Shown: positions 26,201 to 34,880, counted from the stretch's first letter. The stretch is 54,859 bases of DNA from JAWBMQ01 sp038828875 (GCA_038828875.1 JAWBMQ010000008.1:1-54859); one strand, 5' to 3'. Program-made: numbers and translations. Notes: generated by a model from the sequence alone, not told the origin.

Positions 26201-28759
26201 TCTAGATACGTTTCATTAGATGAAAACAGTATTAAATTAATTCCTCCTTTTTATGTAACGACAAGTACTTATGTTGTAGGAAATGAATCCGAAATTTTTT
26301 CCAGAAATAATTTAGGTATTTTATTCCAATTAAATAAAAGTCAAGATTCGCCTGCTGGTTTAAGAGTTAGAAAAATATCTATTGACCCCAGTACTTGTGC
26401 TGTTTATAATGTAAGAAAAGAAAGTTCTTTTTATTTAAGAAGTCAAAATCCTATAAATAATATTAGAATTAATTTTGTAAAGCCATATTTTAGAGCTATG
26501 CTTTTTAATGATAATAAAGCTCAAAATATATTAAATTTGGATGTTTCAAATACTGGAGCAGTTGAGTCATCTTTTATGATTTCTTGTAATGTTTCTTTTT
26601 ATTTTGAAGATGAAGTAAATATTTACAAAAATCCTTTAACTTTTGAAATTGTCCCCTTAAATAGGCCAGATTATAGATTTGATGTTTCTTCAGGTGCTGA
26701 TTATAAAACTGCTCTTTTTAAAAAAATTGAAAAAACTTGGTATAATATTAAAAATTCAAATATAAATCAATGGTGGTATAATATCTTTTTAACTCTATAT
26801 GGTCTTCACACTGCATTTGTAGCTATAGGAGAAGCAGGTTTGCATTTAACTATGACTTGTTATTCTTTAAGAGCAGCAGGTCATGTTGCTAATGCAATAA
26901 TGCCGGGAAGTGGTAATATTTTCCATTTGAGTGCAGATTTTATAAATCTTTTAGCAAACCCCATGATTGTATTTTATGAACTGTATCAATCAACTATAGG
27001 TTCGTTTATTACTACTATCGTGCATCCCTATGGCCCACTGTATGGTTTTGCTAAATTTAAAAAAATGCATGACACTCTTGAATCAATTCCTGTTTTCAAT
27101 CTTCGTTATAATGAATATAAAAATTTAATTCCTTTTGCATCTCTATTTGAATCTGTAAAAAAAAGCGGTAATTCTAATTCACAGTCAAAAGAATGTGATA
27201 TTTCCCAGCCAATGGATTGTTTTATTCAGTTAGATCTTACTTCGTTAAATCTACAATTATCGAAAATAATAAATAATCCTAGTTGGGAAGAAATTTTATC
27301 TCTTGGACAGAAATTCTTTAATAATGCGTTTTTAATTTATTATGTTATTTTAAGAGAAACATATTTGGAACCTTATTCGAATACTTATGCAGCTTTAACT
27401 TTTTTCTCACTTCCTGCAATTTTTTTTGTTATTCCTCATAAACAATATCAGTACGATTGTGAATATTTAAAATGCTTAATTGATGCTTATAATTTAAGAG
27501 CTGAACCTTCTTATTGTGAAGATATACTTACAATAAAAAATGCTAGATATCCTGATTATTTCTCAATTGGATCTTATTTCTTAGGTGGTTTGTTGGCTCA
27601 ATTGGTATTACCTTTTTTATTTTCTCCTATTATTTCTTTTTTTGATTTTGAAGATAATTACATCCTGGATGATTTTGTTTCTTATAGTATTTTATTTTTA
27701 TTTGATATATTTGATTCTGGTTCAATACGTAAGAATGTATTGTCAACTACATTTAATCTTCAAGATGATCTTTCTAAATATCTTTATGAAACATATTATA
27801 GAGGATATGTTGTTAATGACAATGGAGTTTATAAAATAAATGCTAGTGGATATTTAATTTCGTTAGTTGGTGGAGAAATTTTAGGTAATATTCTATTTTA
27901 TTTATTAATAGATCTAGGAAAACAACATTTTATCTCATGGGCATCAAGTTCTCTTGGATCTTGGGTGGATTCTTGGAGTTTATATGATTCTAGCGATAAA
28001 TGTAATGTCATAGGACTTTTTATTAAATTCATTATTGATGAAATATTAAGATGGTTGTTAGCTTATTCTTTTTCAATAAGTGTTGCTTATTTTACAGAAG
28101 CAAGTTCTTCTGCAACATCTACCTATTCTGCACCATATTATTCGGTTCAACCTGTTTATAAATTTAATTTCGAACCAGTTGTTAGAACTTTTTTTGAAGG
28201 ATGTTTGATGAAAACAGTAACAAACCAATTGTTATCAAGTATTGGAGGATCCTGTGGTAAATCTACGTGGGATCCTGTATCCTTCTTAATTTTTTATAAC
28301 TATTATTTCTTTGGAAAGGATATAAGTAGTCCTAATAATGAGACAGCATTAAAAATTTATTCTAGACAAGCAAAATTACTTATTAATCTTCTGGTTGGAT
28401 CTGGATTAAAGAGTCTTTATTCTTTGATTCCATCAAGTTCTGAAGATAGGAAACTTTGTGATTTCACTAGTATGTTAGAAAATTTGAAAGATTATTTACA
28501 TTTAGGTTCTTATGCAGAATTTGCTATGAGTTATAGAAGAAAAATTTCAGAATTATGTTCTTTATTAGCTAAAGCTTTAGGAAGTTCAGGCAAAGATATT
28601 AAAGAAATGTTTGAATTGTTAGTAGGTTTTGAAGTTCCATGTGATGAATATATTAATTATTGTGAGCCAATTACTACGTGTGATAGTTGGGAGAAGTTTA
28701 AAAAAGAAGTTTTATTCCAATCCTCAAAGGACTATCGTTATGGTTGTAGTACTTCATAA
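23201..28759 (+). CDS. Giant (1852 aa) surface protein with internal duplication and membrane-rich C-terminus
   Basis: A secretion signal (residues 1-25, hydrophobic FVEIILILFIFALFNSVLA) precedes about 1150 residues of beta-rich, asparagine- and serine-rich extracellular sequence with many N-glycosylation sequons. Residues 246-604 and 607-995 are repeats of one another: each begins A/KPEIKxVxxK and contains a C-x3-C pair, an (D/E)AYDxxGN loop, an L-x-x-SC, a G-x-C and a final IEGxCG. From about 1190 the chain turns hydrophobic, with several probable membrane segments (about 1195-1215, 1370-1385, 1398-1412, 1455-1480, 1493-1503 and later) and cysteine-rich loops such as CEYLKC. I recognise no domain. 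It heads a five-gene operon and is probably a cell-envelope or attachment protein, which is inferred. Confidence 0.7.
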   Translation: MKKRLFVEIILILFIFALFNSVLACNYEYRSGSGTIKIQNIYVTNPEINRLIVKKISDSNYNIYTNSYTNQIHELYIQLTPDSNFEPDPNEFNIKKGSDNSVLSISSKTIVADKLIRLSNIPLSSESVIYLYYKDQCMIQFNNNLDTSVDPVYIAGFYYDDVSNLYVNFSSNDPSGISIVRLQIGSNYYSPVSFNSLGSNIYEGVYNYQIPPGISEDVNVKISEIKDGIGNLASSSASFLLSVDKKAPEIKQVIVKYNGNSIIRLREGSGTVNLNVQIKFDERSLPLNVTLKSGELILNKADCGTFCTFDLPYDLTGKSNGNYSETIFIDAYDDKGNGPTSRDHTFNVEILELLADIVSLKAEGRDVSCILYRNKSGIIYLNDSCEFSPGDFLTFNNLNIQPNYVKLRGYSTEGESRTFATLDNTNYFAIKLNSAVEYTKNAVDVTLEDSSTSKRITKTLFAAFSNQGRNRDIFSNGFFSIEKIVLDMKYNYAGTTYEFKRVITNKSQDVYIWKDMNIAIEVFGKGTCLLNSNFYMKDLAGITTNVNDRRLLEFTRDGEKFSSSFNFDKTSYGGTFYPKAYIEGDCGNVEIPALLRFSIVTFKEEYLRKPEIKNVTLKIRKGSMFKNISEVAIPDVNLSDNPIPLNLSFKINSTNAPIQILVKSIIGYNITEYDLIECTNNCENFEHSLNVYFNPADLKDLSDKKIKIVIEAYDKFGNKNSGEYDFRVNLGNEYYIIDILDGSNTHSCGKYVLLNNGLAGFLKNDGLILLNKSCLYNEGNFFNFTAVLPDLSYFGIDLSIKNYTTNGTTYVSSNNFVQIYVNNLSNLQNNYVNVSITDSLGNVVNQTVYLLESKVNDISSIYNTSYFAINDIYVKVEEEYGSLDDEFVIRSINELSTPISMWNGTRLSIYVNATGRCLEFSRLKINFSSLKLQNQDPIEGVRSIASSFINSIYGFNFINILVSKNTNENVILKLKIEGLCGDYEFDILNISLRILNDTLDSRYVSLDENSIKLIPPFYVTTSTYVVGNESEIFSRNNLGILFQLNKSQDSPAGLRVRKISIDPSTCAVYNVRKESSFYLRSQNPINNIRINFVKPYFRAMLFNDNKAQNILNLDVSNTGAVESSFMISCNVSFYFEDEVNIYKNPLTFEIVPLNRPDYRFDVSSGADYKTALFKKIEKTWYNIKNSNINQWWYNIFLTLYGLHTAFVAIGEAGLHLTMTCYSLRAAGHVANAIMPGSGNIFHLSADFINLLANPMIVFYELYQSTIGSFITTIVHPYGPLYGFAKFKKMHDTLESIPVFNLRYNEYKNLIPFASLFESVKKSGNSNSQSKECDISQPMDCFIQLDLTSLNLQLSKIINNPSWEEILSLGQKFFNNAFLIYYVILRETYLEPYSNTYAALTFFSLPAIFFVIPHKQYQYDCEYLKCLIDAYNLRAEPSYCEDILTIKNARYPDYFSIGSYFLGGLLAQLVLPFLFSPIISFFDFEDNYILDDFVSYSILFLFDIFDSGSIRKNVLSTTFNLQDDLSKYLYETYYRGYVVNDNGVYKINASGYLISLVGGEILGNILFYLLIDLGKQHFISWASSSLGSWVDSWSLYDSSDKCNVIGLFIKFIIDEILRWLLAYSFSISVAYFTEASSSATSTYSAPYYSVQPVYKFNFEPVVRTFFEGCLMKTVTNQLLSSIGGSCGKSTWDPVSFLIFYNYYFFGKDISSPNNETALKIYSRQAKLLINLLVGSGLKSLYSLIPSSSEDRKLCDFTSMLENLKDYLHLGSYAEFAMSYRRKISELCSLLAKALGSSGKDIKEMFELLVGFEVPCDEYINYCEPITTCDSWEKFKKEVLFQSSKDYRYGCSTS

Positions 28760-28771
28760 TAGGTGATTTTT

Positions 28772-31345
28772 ATGAAAAAAAGTCAAATTATTTATTTTAT
28801 TTTAGGAGGTATTGTGCTTTTATTTATATTTTTGTCAATTTTCATTTTTTCTCAAAATATTAAAAAAGAAAGAAATGAAAGAGATATAATTCAAGAAAAT
28901 AAAATTGAACAATCATTAATCCCCTTAGATTTGTCATTAAGAAGTTGTTTTTATGATATTTTTTCTAAAATAATAATGGAATTAGGAGAAAGTGGAGGCC
29001 TTGTGGATGAGATGAGATTAAAACCTTTTTTAACTAGTTTAGGATATTCTCAAAATCAAATAGAACAAATTATTATTAACATTAAAAATGCAGGGGTTTA
29101 TTTTGTTTCTGGAATAGAATATAATCCTTTGTTTGGAGAAAAAGCAGATTATTTTAATTTTTATAATCTTTCAAGAATTCCAATTTATTATAGAGTTGAA
29201 TTTTCAAAAGGTCCAAAGTATAGATATTTAAATTTAGAAGAGATAAAAAAGAATATAGAAGTACTTGGTAAAGAATTAATTCCTAAGTGTGTTAAGTTAG
29301 TTGAGAAATCGTATAAAGATTTTACAATAAATCCAGTATCGTTCCCAAAGGTAGATGTATTATTTAAAGAGAAAGAAACAATTGTTTTAATTGATTATAT
29401 GTTAGAAATAACTGAGCTTACTATTAAAGATTCGAAAAAGAAATCAATTCAAAAATTTTCGATTATTTTAGACGTTCCCTTAAAAGAAATGGTTAAATAT
29501 TCTAATGAATTTATTTCATATATTGTAAATAATAAAGAGATTGAAAGAGCTTTTATGAATTATTTTTCAGCGTTCAAGGCGATTGATGAAAATTATTTTC
29601 CTCCGACTTATGAAGTATCAAATCAATATGTTACTTGGGATAAAAAAAAGTTATCTGAAAAATTTAAAGAGATTGCTATGGCATTTTTTTCAAGAATTAG
29701 GATAGTCAATACTAAAGAAAGGCCTTATTTAAAATCCGATTATTGGGATTTCGAAATTAGTGATTTTTATATTCCTTATCGCTTAAATCTATACTCTTTA
29801 TATTTTGATCCTGTTTTGAAGATATATCCTAATCCAAATTCTCCGATATATTTCCCGAAGAGAACGAGTTCTGTATTATCTTTTGGTTTTATCTCTTTTC
29901 CTTTACCTATAAGATATGAGTATGTAAGTTCATATGATTATGCAATACCTGCAATTTTTGAAATATCTGATGATAACTCTTTTAAAAATGAAGGATTTTC
30001 ATTAAAGTTTGCAATATTACCTTCTATTTGTAGAGATATGCTTTGTTATGAGGATGGAACCTATACAAGTTTAGAAAATGAAGAAATTGATAATAAAATT
30101 TGTGAAAATGGAATTATTAATATATCTTTTAAATTAAAATTTGAACCTGAATCTGAATTAAACGACAATATTAAGGTTTTTTTAGATTGTGGATTTATCT
30201 CTTGTGAATATAGTTTAGAACCAAAAAATGATAATATATATTCAGTACTTTTGCCTCAATGTATTAATGGTACTCTAGTTATTGATTATCAAGAATATGC
30301 TCCTTACATAAATGATTCTTTTAAAGCAGTTGCAACATTCATTCCTTTTGAAAATTATAATTTAGATTTAGGAATGATTACATTGTATTATCCTAAAAAA
30401 ATATTTAGGAATGATATTGATCTGTTGAAAGTTACTATAAATGATTTAAATAAGAGTAATTCATTAGATGAAGTTTTAAGTTACGCTAAAGAAATAGAAA
30501 ATGAGAAATATATGGTAATAATGATAAATCAAATCAAGCCTCAATACATGCTAATATTGTCTAATATGGATAATTCTACAGACTCAATAAATGAGTTTTC
30601 TCTCATTCCAGGTATTTATGATGTAACTCTGCTTTTTTTCAAAAATGGAACTCAATATATTTTAGGGTCAAAAAAGAATGGGAAAGCAATAACTGATTCT
30701 TATTCTGATTCAAGTGCTTTTATTTATGCATCATCTTTAACTGATAACTTAAAAAATCTATATTTAAATGGTGAATTTGATATTATTGATAGTATAATTG
30801 ATGACGAAACGTTAGTTAAAAGTTTTCTAGTTCCATTTAGTGTGTGGTTTAGTGATGTTGAACCTTATACTAATTTGAGTTCTTCTTTTGGAAGTTTCTG
30901 TGGAAGCAGATTTTTGTTAATATTTTATAATCCAGGATACCTTATTGTTCCTCCTGGCTTTGAGACTTTTTATTATAATAATGAAACAATAAGAAACGTG
31001 ACTAAAAGTATAATTAAAGATTTAGTATATACTGCTTTAGAATTTGAGGATTATGATTTTTTAAAAGCAATTATTTATGTATCTAGAAATGCAAAGAAAG
31101 AATTATTGATTAACTGTAGCGAGAGTGAGGTTGATATAGATTCAATTAAGGGATTTAAAATGGAAAATGTGCCTTTAAGTATATATAGTTATAATTTAAC
31201 AATAACGCCTGAACAATTATATAATTCAAATACTATTAAAATTATTTTGTTAAAAAATAAACCTATGTTGCATATTTTTGGGAATATGAATTTAGAGATT
31301 CCTGAAGAGAAAAGAGAATATATAGGAGTTCATTTTATAAGGTAG
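28772..31345 (+). CDS. Large pilin-like exported protein
   Basis: An 857-residue protein starting MKKSQIIYFILGGIVLLFIFLSIFIF: a short basic stretch, then a single long hydrophobic helix without a normal cleavage site. This resembles the N-terminus of the pilin-like exported proteins common in DPANN genomes (typically MKKGQ-T-FIIIGIVLL). The LDLSLRSCFYDIFSKIIMELGESGG that follows is equivalent to their ESC-GG block. The remainder is a beta-rich, probably surface-exposed chain with scattered cysteine pairs. The ATG at 28772 has a GGTGA site five bases upstream and is preferred over the GTG at 28763. It follows the giant protein gene by 12 bases. The function is unknown; a filament or attachment role is inferred. 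Confidence 0.65.
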   Translation: MKKSQIIYFILGGIVLLFIFLSIFIFSQNIKKERNERDIIQENKIEQSLIPLDLSLRSCFYDIFSKIIMELGESGGLVDEMRLKPFLTSLGYSQNQIEQIIINIKNAGVYFVSGIEYNPLFGEKADYFNFYNLSRIPIYYRVEFSKGPKYRYLNLEEIKKNIEVLGKELIPKCVKLVEKSYKDFTINPVSFPKVDVLFKEKETIVLIDYMLEITELTIKDSKKKSIQKFSIILDVPLKEMVKYSNEFISYIVNNKEIERAFMNYFSAFKAIDENYFPPTYEVSNQYVTWDKKKLSEKFKEIAMAFFSRIRIVNTKERPYLKSDYWDFEISDFYIPYRLNLYSLYFDPVLKIYPNPNSPIYFPKRTSSVLSFGFISFPLPIRYEYVSSYDYAIPAIFEISDDNSFKNEGFSLKFAILPSICRDMLCYEDGTYTSLENEEIDNKICENGIINISFKLKFEPESELNDNIKVFLDCGFISCEYSLEPKNDNIYSVLLPQCINGTLVIDYQEYAPYINDSFKAVATFIPFENYNLDLGMITLYYPKKIFRNDIDLLKVTINDLNKSNSLDEVLSYAKEIENEKYMVIMINQIKPQYMLILSNMDNSTDSINEFSLIPGIYDVTLLFFKNGTQYILGSKKNGKAITDSYSDSSAFIYASSLTDNLKNLYLNGEFDIIDSIIDDETLVKSFLVPFSVWFSDVEPYTNLSSSFGSFCGSRFLLIFYNPGYLIVPPGFETFYYNNETIRNVTKSIIKDLVYTALEFEDYDFLKAIIYVSRNAKKELLINCSESEVDIDSIKGFKMENVPLSIYSYNLTITPEQLYNSNTIKIILLKNKPMLHIFGNMNLEIPEEKREYIGVHFIR

Positions 31346-31356
31346 GGTGAAATAAC

Positions 31357-32088
31357 ATGAAACAAATTTACACAAAAAAAGTTTATAAGAAAGAGCAAGA
31401 AACAATATTTAAGAAGTTTAAATATTGGTATTTTAAGATTGATCACTTTATTTATTTTGTTTTGGCTAATTTAATTTTTAATTTTATAATATTTTCTATT
31501 ATTTCAATTTCAATAAGTTTCTTTTTAATTAAAAGTGTATCATCAATTATAAAAAATTCTCCTGCGGAATTTTCAAATTTAACTATGATTTCTATTATTT
31601 TAACTATTTTAATGATTTTGTTCTTAAAATTTTCAATATCCTATGTTTTCTTAAAAAAATCAAGTTACAGTTACACTTTTTTCGTAAAATTATTTTTTAT
31701 TTTTTTATTATCTATTTTTGAAATGTTATTAGTTGTTTCTTTTTATGCATCTAAATTACATTATAGTAATTTATTAATCTCTGAATTTATTTCTAATAAT
31801 ACTAAGCAAATTTATATTTTTTTATTGACTGTTTTTTATGTTTTCTTCCTATCTAATCTTTTATTTTTATTTTTTGATAACTTTAGCATATATTGGAAAA
31901 CTTTTTTAAAGAACCTTCTATTTTTATTGATCTTGCTTTTTTTAATAAATCTTACATTTAATGTTTATTTTTCTTTTTTTAAGATAAATCTTTTTGTTAT
32001 TATAATAATTGATTTATTAGTTATTTTCCTTAGTTTCTACTTTTATAAATTTTATGATATGAAATTTATAAAAAAGGTGAAATCATGA
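31357..32088 (+). CDS. Six-span membrane protein of the surface operon
   Basis: A 243-residue, extremely Phe/Ile/Leu-rich protein with about six predicted membrane helices (near residues 25-52, 68-92, 104-126, 147-167, 183-208 and 208-232) between lysine-rich ends. No family is recognised. A GGTGA site precedes its ATG and its stop overlaps the next ATG by four bases (ATGA). Its place between two exported proteins suggests an export, assembly or anchoring partner, which is inferred. Confidence 0.6.
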   Translation: MKQIYTKKVYKKEQETIFKKFKYWYFKIDHFIYFVLANLIFNFIIFSIISISISFFLIKSVSSIIKNSPAEFSNLTMISIILTILMILFLKFSISYVFLKKSSYSYTFFVKLFFIFLLSIFEMLLVVSFYASKLHYSNLLISEFISNNTKQIYIFLLTVFYVFFLSNLLFLFFDNFSIYWKTFLKNLLFLLILLFLINLTFNVYFSFFKINLFVIIIIDLLVIFLSFYFYKFYDMKFIKKVKS

Positions 32089-33299
32089 ATAAATTCAAAC
32101 TATCAATCTTAATAGGTTTATTTTTTATTTATTCTGTTTTTTCATCTAATAATATAGATGATTATTATAAATTTTCCTCTACAAGAAATATAGATTTTTT
32201 ATCTATAAAAACAGAGGATAATAGATTAACTGTATATTATGATTTTGAATTTAAAAATAGTACTAATCAAAAAGAACCTAATTTAGAAAATGTCTTTTTT
32301 AATTGTAGTTATGAAATAAAGTATGACGATGGAACGGTGGTAAATAATAGAGATCATATTTTAAGTAATAGGTATTCGAATATTATATCTTTTCTTGAAA
32401 TTTTTGTAAGATGTACTCCAATAGCTGATGAAGGAAGAATTATCGATTTTGAATGTAATTTTAAAAATGATCGTGTTTATTCTACAGATTTATTGGGCAA
32501 AGTTTATAATTTTTTAATAATTCAATTTGAGGAATGTAAAAATAATGAACAAAATCTAGTGATTAACTTAAACGATGATAAATTAAAAATAGAAAAAATG
32601 CTAAATGCTATAGTTAGAAAGAGAAGTGAAATGGATAAGAAAGCAGAAGTAGCTTATAAACTATCTAAAATAAATAAATTAAGAGGCGGTTCAGATTCAT
32701 TAGGTCTTGTTAGTTGTCTAATACATTTATCCTCTCCTTTGATATATGTGCCGATATTAAATGAGCATCCTTTATTAAGATCACTTACTTCTGGAGATTT
32801 TTTAGAAACTTTCTTTTTACTTAAATATGATTATGCTTGGAAGTATGAAGCATTAAAGAGCAAAGGAGTAATTCCTAACACAAAAAGTACAACGATTTCT
32901 TCTGGAGTAATGACTTCAAAATCCTTTATTTTTAGTGTAGTAAAAGAAAGTTTTAACATTACAACCTTAAGTAGCGATGGCTCTGTTGAAGAAAAAGAGT
33001 ATTTTAAATATTATATAGTAGTAGGTGGACAATTTACTAATGAAACAATATACAATATAATGTTTAAAAATAATAATGAGTGGTATTATTTATCTTATAA
33101 TGTAAGTAATTCTTCACAATTGTTGTTTTCAAATGAACAAAATTCTAATGTAAAATTCAAATACTTTGCAGGAACACTAAAGACGACAATTATAACAAAT
33201 AAAAGTTACGATTTTTCATATGCTAAGGCAAATTTCTCAAGATATTACATTCCAGACTATGGCACAGAAATTATAACCAAAATAACGGAGGTGAAATAA
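32085..33299 (+). CDS. Exported protein of the surface operon
   Basis: A 404-residue protein with a signal peptide (KFKLSILIGLFFIYSVFSS, residues 3-21) and no later membrane helix, so it is probably released or bound at the surface. Beta-rich N- and C-terminal parts flank a helical middle (about 160-220). Cysteines at FFNCSYEI, VRCTP, FECNF and FEECKN could form disulfides. No domain is recognised. It overlaps the preceding membrane gene (ATGA) and the following histone-fold miniprotein (TAATG), so translation of the three is coupled. Confidence 0.6.
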   Translation: MNKFKLSILIGLFFIYSVFSSNNIDDYYKFSSTRNIDFLSIKTEDNRLTVYYDFEFKNSTNQKEPNLENVFFNCSYEIKYDDGTVVNNRDHILSNRYSNIISFLEIFVRCTPIADEGRIIDFECNFKNDRVYSTDLLGKVYNFLIIQFEECKNNEQNLVINLNDDKLKIEKMLNAIVRKRSEMDKKAEVAYKLSKINKLRGGSDSLGLVSCLIHLSSPLIYVPILNEHPLLRSLTSGDFLETFFLLKYDYAWKYEALKSKGVIPNTKSTTISSGVMTSKSFIFSVVKESFNITTLSSDGSVEEKEYFKYYIVVGGQFTNETIYNIMFKNNNEWYYLSYNVSNSSQLLFSNEQNSNVKFKYFAGTLKTTIITNKSYDFSYAKANFSRYYIPDYGTEIITKITEVK

Positions 33300-33469
33300 T
33301 GACAGAATTTGTTGTTGTGAAAAGTAAAATAAAGGAAATAGAACCAGAAATGAACTTTTCGTCAGATTTTGCAGATGCACTAAACGAAGAAGTAATTAAT
33401 TTAATAAAAAAAGCAGCAGAAAGAGCTAAAGCAAATGGAAGAAAAACAGTAATGGCAAAAGATCTTTAA
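33299..33469 (+). CDS. Histone-fold miniprotein (56 aa)
   Basis: The ATG shares its A with the TAA of the preceding gene. The product is 56 residues: a short strand (FVVVKSKIKE), a predicted helix (SSDFADALNEEVINLIKKAA) and the ending RAKANGRKTVMAKDL. That ending is the loop-2/strand signature of archaeal histone-fold proteins (GRKTV-xxxDL), as in DUF1931-type proteins of DPANN genomes. It lacks the last helix of a full histone fold. It could bind DNA or another histone-fold chain. Its place at the end of a surface-protein operon is unexpected. A T-rich terminator follows. Confidence 0.72.
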   Translation: MTEFVVVKSKIKEIEPEMNFSSDFADALNEEVINLIKKAAERAKANGRKTVMAKDL

Positions 33470-33471
33470 AA

Positions 33472-33497
33472 TTTTGTTTTTTTCTTTTTCTTTTTCT
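33472..33497 (+). terminator. T-rich terminator of the surface operon
   Basis: Three consecutive oligo-T runs (TTTTTTT, TTTTT, TTTTT, separated by single C residues) follow the histone-fold gene stop. Archaeal RNA polymerase terminates at such tracts without a hairpin. The next promoter starts about 20 bases later. Confidence 0.5.
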
Positions 33498-33516
33498 ACT
33501 GAAAAGTGATTAAAAA

Positions 33517-33554
33517 TTCATAATATTTATAAATTTCAAATGACTATAAATAGT
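33517..33554 (+). promoter_or_regulatory. Promoter with TATA box and ACTAT-ATAGT palindrome, second copy
   Basis: Bases 33517-33536 are identical to 14137-14156 and include ATATTTATAAAT. Six bases further on lies the palindrome ACTAT-AA-ATAGT (33543-33554). The gene it drives (33573) also encodes a small N-terminally anchored exported protein, as at 14185. Confidence 0.5.
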
Positions 33555-33572
33555 AACTAAGAGGTGATAAAA

Positions 33573-34190
33573 ATGAATAAAAACATAAAAAATCAAATAA
33601 AATATGTTGGTGTTGGATTAGGTGCTTTAGCAGCATTAGTATCTTTATACAATACAAATCCAAAGAAAGTAGAACAAAAGTATGATTCTTCAGCATATGT
33701 TCAAGAATGGCATGATACAAAAGAATCAGTATATGACTTACCAATGATTTACGGAAACAATTTCAGAACAATGGACGAAATGATTAATTATGTAAGTTCA
33801 GATAAATATAATAGAAGAGTTGCTAAAGATTATTTTTTCAACGCAATGACTGAATATGAAAATGCAGTTGAAAGAGTTAAAAAATCAGTAAATAATTATC
33901 TTAGGAAAAATGCAGAAAAAGATAAAAATGTAAAATTTGATGGCATTGAAAATGTTTTAGAAAGAGCAAAAAACTATGATTCTGCAATAGTTGCAGGATT
34001 AGAGAATTTTTATGTTACAGTTTATGGAATTGAAAATCAAGGATATGGATATTTACAAAAGATAAGAGAAGCAAAGGAGCAAGTTAAGGATAAAGATAGA
34101 TTCATGTATGAAAGATTAACAGACCTTGAAAAGAGAATGGAACAAGATAAAAAAGTTATAGAGAATGTTTTAGCAGCATATAGAAGTTAA
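33573..34190 (+). CDS. Small N-anchored exported helical protein (VGLGALA type)
   Basis: A 205-residue protein beginning with a basic segment and a short hydrophobic anchor, YVGVGLGALAALVSLY, then a polar helical domain (about 45-205) with strong coiled-coil character in the last 70 residues (KEQVKDKDRF to EKRMEQDKKVIE). It shares the VGLGALA anchor block with the protein at 38455. No domain is known to me. The ATG at 33573 has GAGGTGA five bases upstream and is preferred over the GTG at 33564. It is monocistronic, between the shared-type promoter and a convergent eL42 operon. Confidence 0.6.
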   Translation: MNKNIKNQIKYVGVGLGALAALVSLYNTNPKKVEQKYDSSAYVQEWHDTKESVYDLPMIYGNNFRTMDEMINYVSSDKYNRRVAKDYFFNAMTEYENAVERVKKSVNNYLRKNAEKDKNVKFDGIENVLERAKNYDSAIVAGLENFYVTVYGIENQGYGYLQKIREAKEQVKDKDRFMYERLTDLEKRMEQDKKVIENVLAAYRS

Positions 34191-34236
34191 AAACTTTTTC
34201 ATCTTTTCTTCTTTTTATTAAAAAAATAAAAAAATT
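34191..34236. terminator. Bidirectional terminator between convergent genes
   Basis: A 46-base spacer rich in T on the plus strand (TTTTTC, TTTTC, TTTTTATT) and then in A (AAAAAAATAAAAAAA), which reads as T-runs on the minus strand. It is suitable for stopping transcripts from both the exported-protein gene and the rpoL-eL42 unit. Confidence 0.45.
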
Positions 34237-34545
34237 TTAAACTAATTCTAATTTTTTGGTTCTAAAGGTACTATTGAATACGTGTTTCTTCTTACAAACA
34301 GTACATTCTAAGCGTAAATCAACTTTTTTAGAAGTTTTTGCACCAACTCTTTTCCATTGAGTAATAGGTCTTTTAGAATATCTTCCTAAATTACCATAAC
34401 CCCTTGCTAATCCTCTTTTTTTAGCTCTATATTTTGAACCTCTACTTAATGAACTTGCTTGGTGTTTTTTAACTTCTAAAACTTTATGTTCTGTGTATTT
34501 TTTACAGTATGGACAATACTTTCTTAATGTTTTAGGCATTTTCAT
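34237..34545 (-). CDS. rpl44e: Large ribosomal subunit protein eL42 (L44e)
   Basis: A 102-residue basic protein starting MKMPKTLRKYCPYCKKYTEH. It has the two zinc-binding Cys pairs of eL42 (CPYC and CTVC), KKRGLARGYGNLGRYSKRPI and a conserved basic middle. It sits in the E-site of the archaeal large subunit. The ATG at 34545 is preceded by GGTGAG four bases upstream, which excludes the longer reading from 34578. It is the second gene after rpoL. The eS27 gene, its frequent archaeal neighbour, is not adjacent. Confidence 0.95.
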   Translation of the reverse strand: MKMPKTLRKYCPYCKKYTEHKVLEVKKHQASSLSRGSKYRAKKRGLARGYGNLGRYSKRPITQWKRVGAKTSKKVDLRLECTVCKKKHVFNSTFRTKKLELV

Positions 34546-34555
34546 ATTCTCACCA

Positions 34556-34825
34556 TTATTCATTAATTTTTTCATCAATAAGCTTTAAGAATTGATTATT
34601 TCTTTCCTTTAATTTTTTTATTGCATCTTTTATGCTTTTTTTGACATCATTTCCTTCAATAATGTATCTTATCTCTTTGTTTTCAGGATGATCTTTTGCA
34701 TAAGTTGCAACATTTATACTTTTGTCTTTTCTAAGCTCTTGAATTAAAAGCTCAGCTAAGCCGTAATTGCTTTCTACCTCAAAAACTAAACGATTTTTGT
34801 TTTCTTCAATCATTTTTAGTTCCAT
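34556..34825 (-). CDS. rpoL: DNA-directed RNA polymerase subunit L (Rpo11)
   Basis: An 89-residue protein with the alpha-like dimerisation fold of RpoL. NRLVFEVESNYGLAELLIQEL corresponds to the conserved first strand and helix, VATYAKDHPENKEIRYIIEG to the G/TYxxxHP block, and the rest is one long helix ending in charged residues. RpoL pairs with RpoD in the archaeal core polymerase. The N-terminal half of the motif is somewhat divergent (SNYGLAELL instead of EDHTLLN). The ATG at 34825 (MELKMIEE) lies the right distance from a TATA-like box at about 34847-34859 that also serves kae1. Confidence 0.8.
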   Translation of the reverse strand: MELKMIEENKNRLVFEVESNYGLAELLIQELRKDKSINVATYAKDHPENKEIRYIIEGNDVKKSIKDAIKKLKERNNQFLKLIDEKINE

Positions 34826-34880
34826 AATGAATATTTGAAAATACGAATATTTTAAAAATTTTTTTGTTTTTACACATAAG
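34826..34880. promoter_or_regulatory. Shared divergent promoter, rpoL / kae1
   Basis: Only 55 bases separate the two ATGs. The near-palindromic ATATTTTAAAAAT at about 34847-34859 is 22-34 bases from both starts, so it may act as the TATA element in both directions, with leaderless transcripts. Confidence 0.45.
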
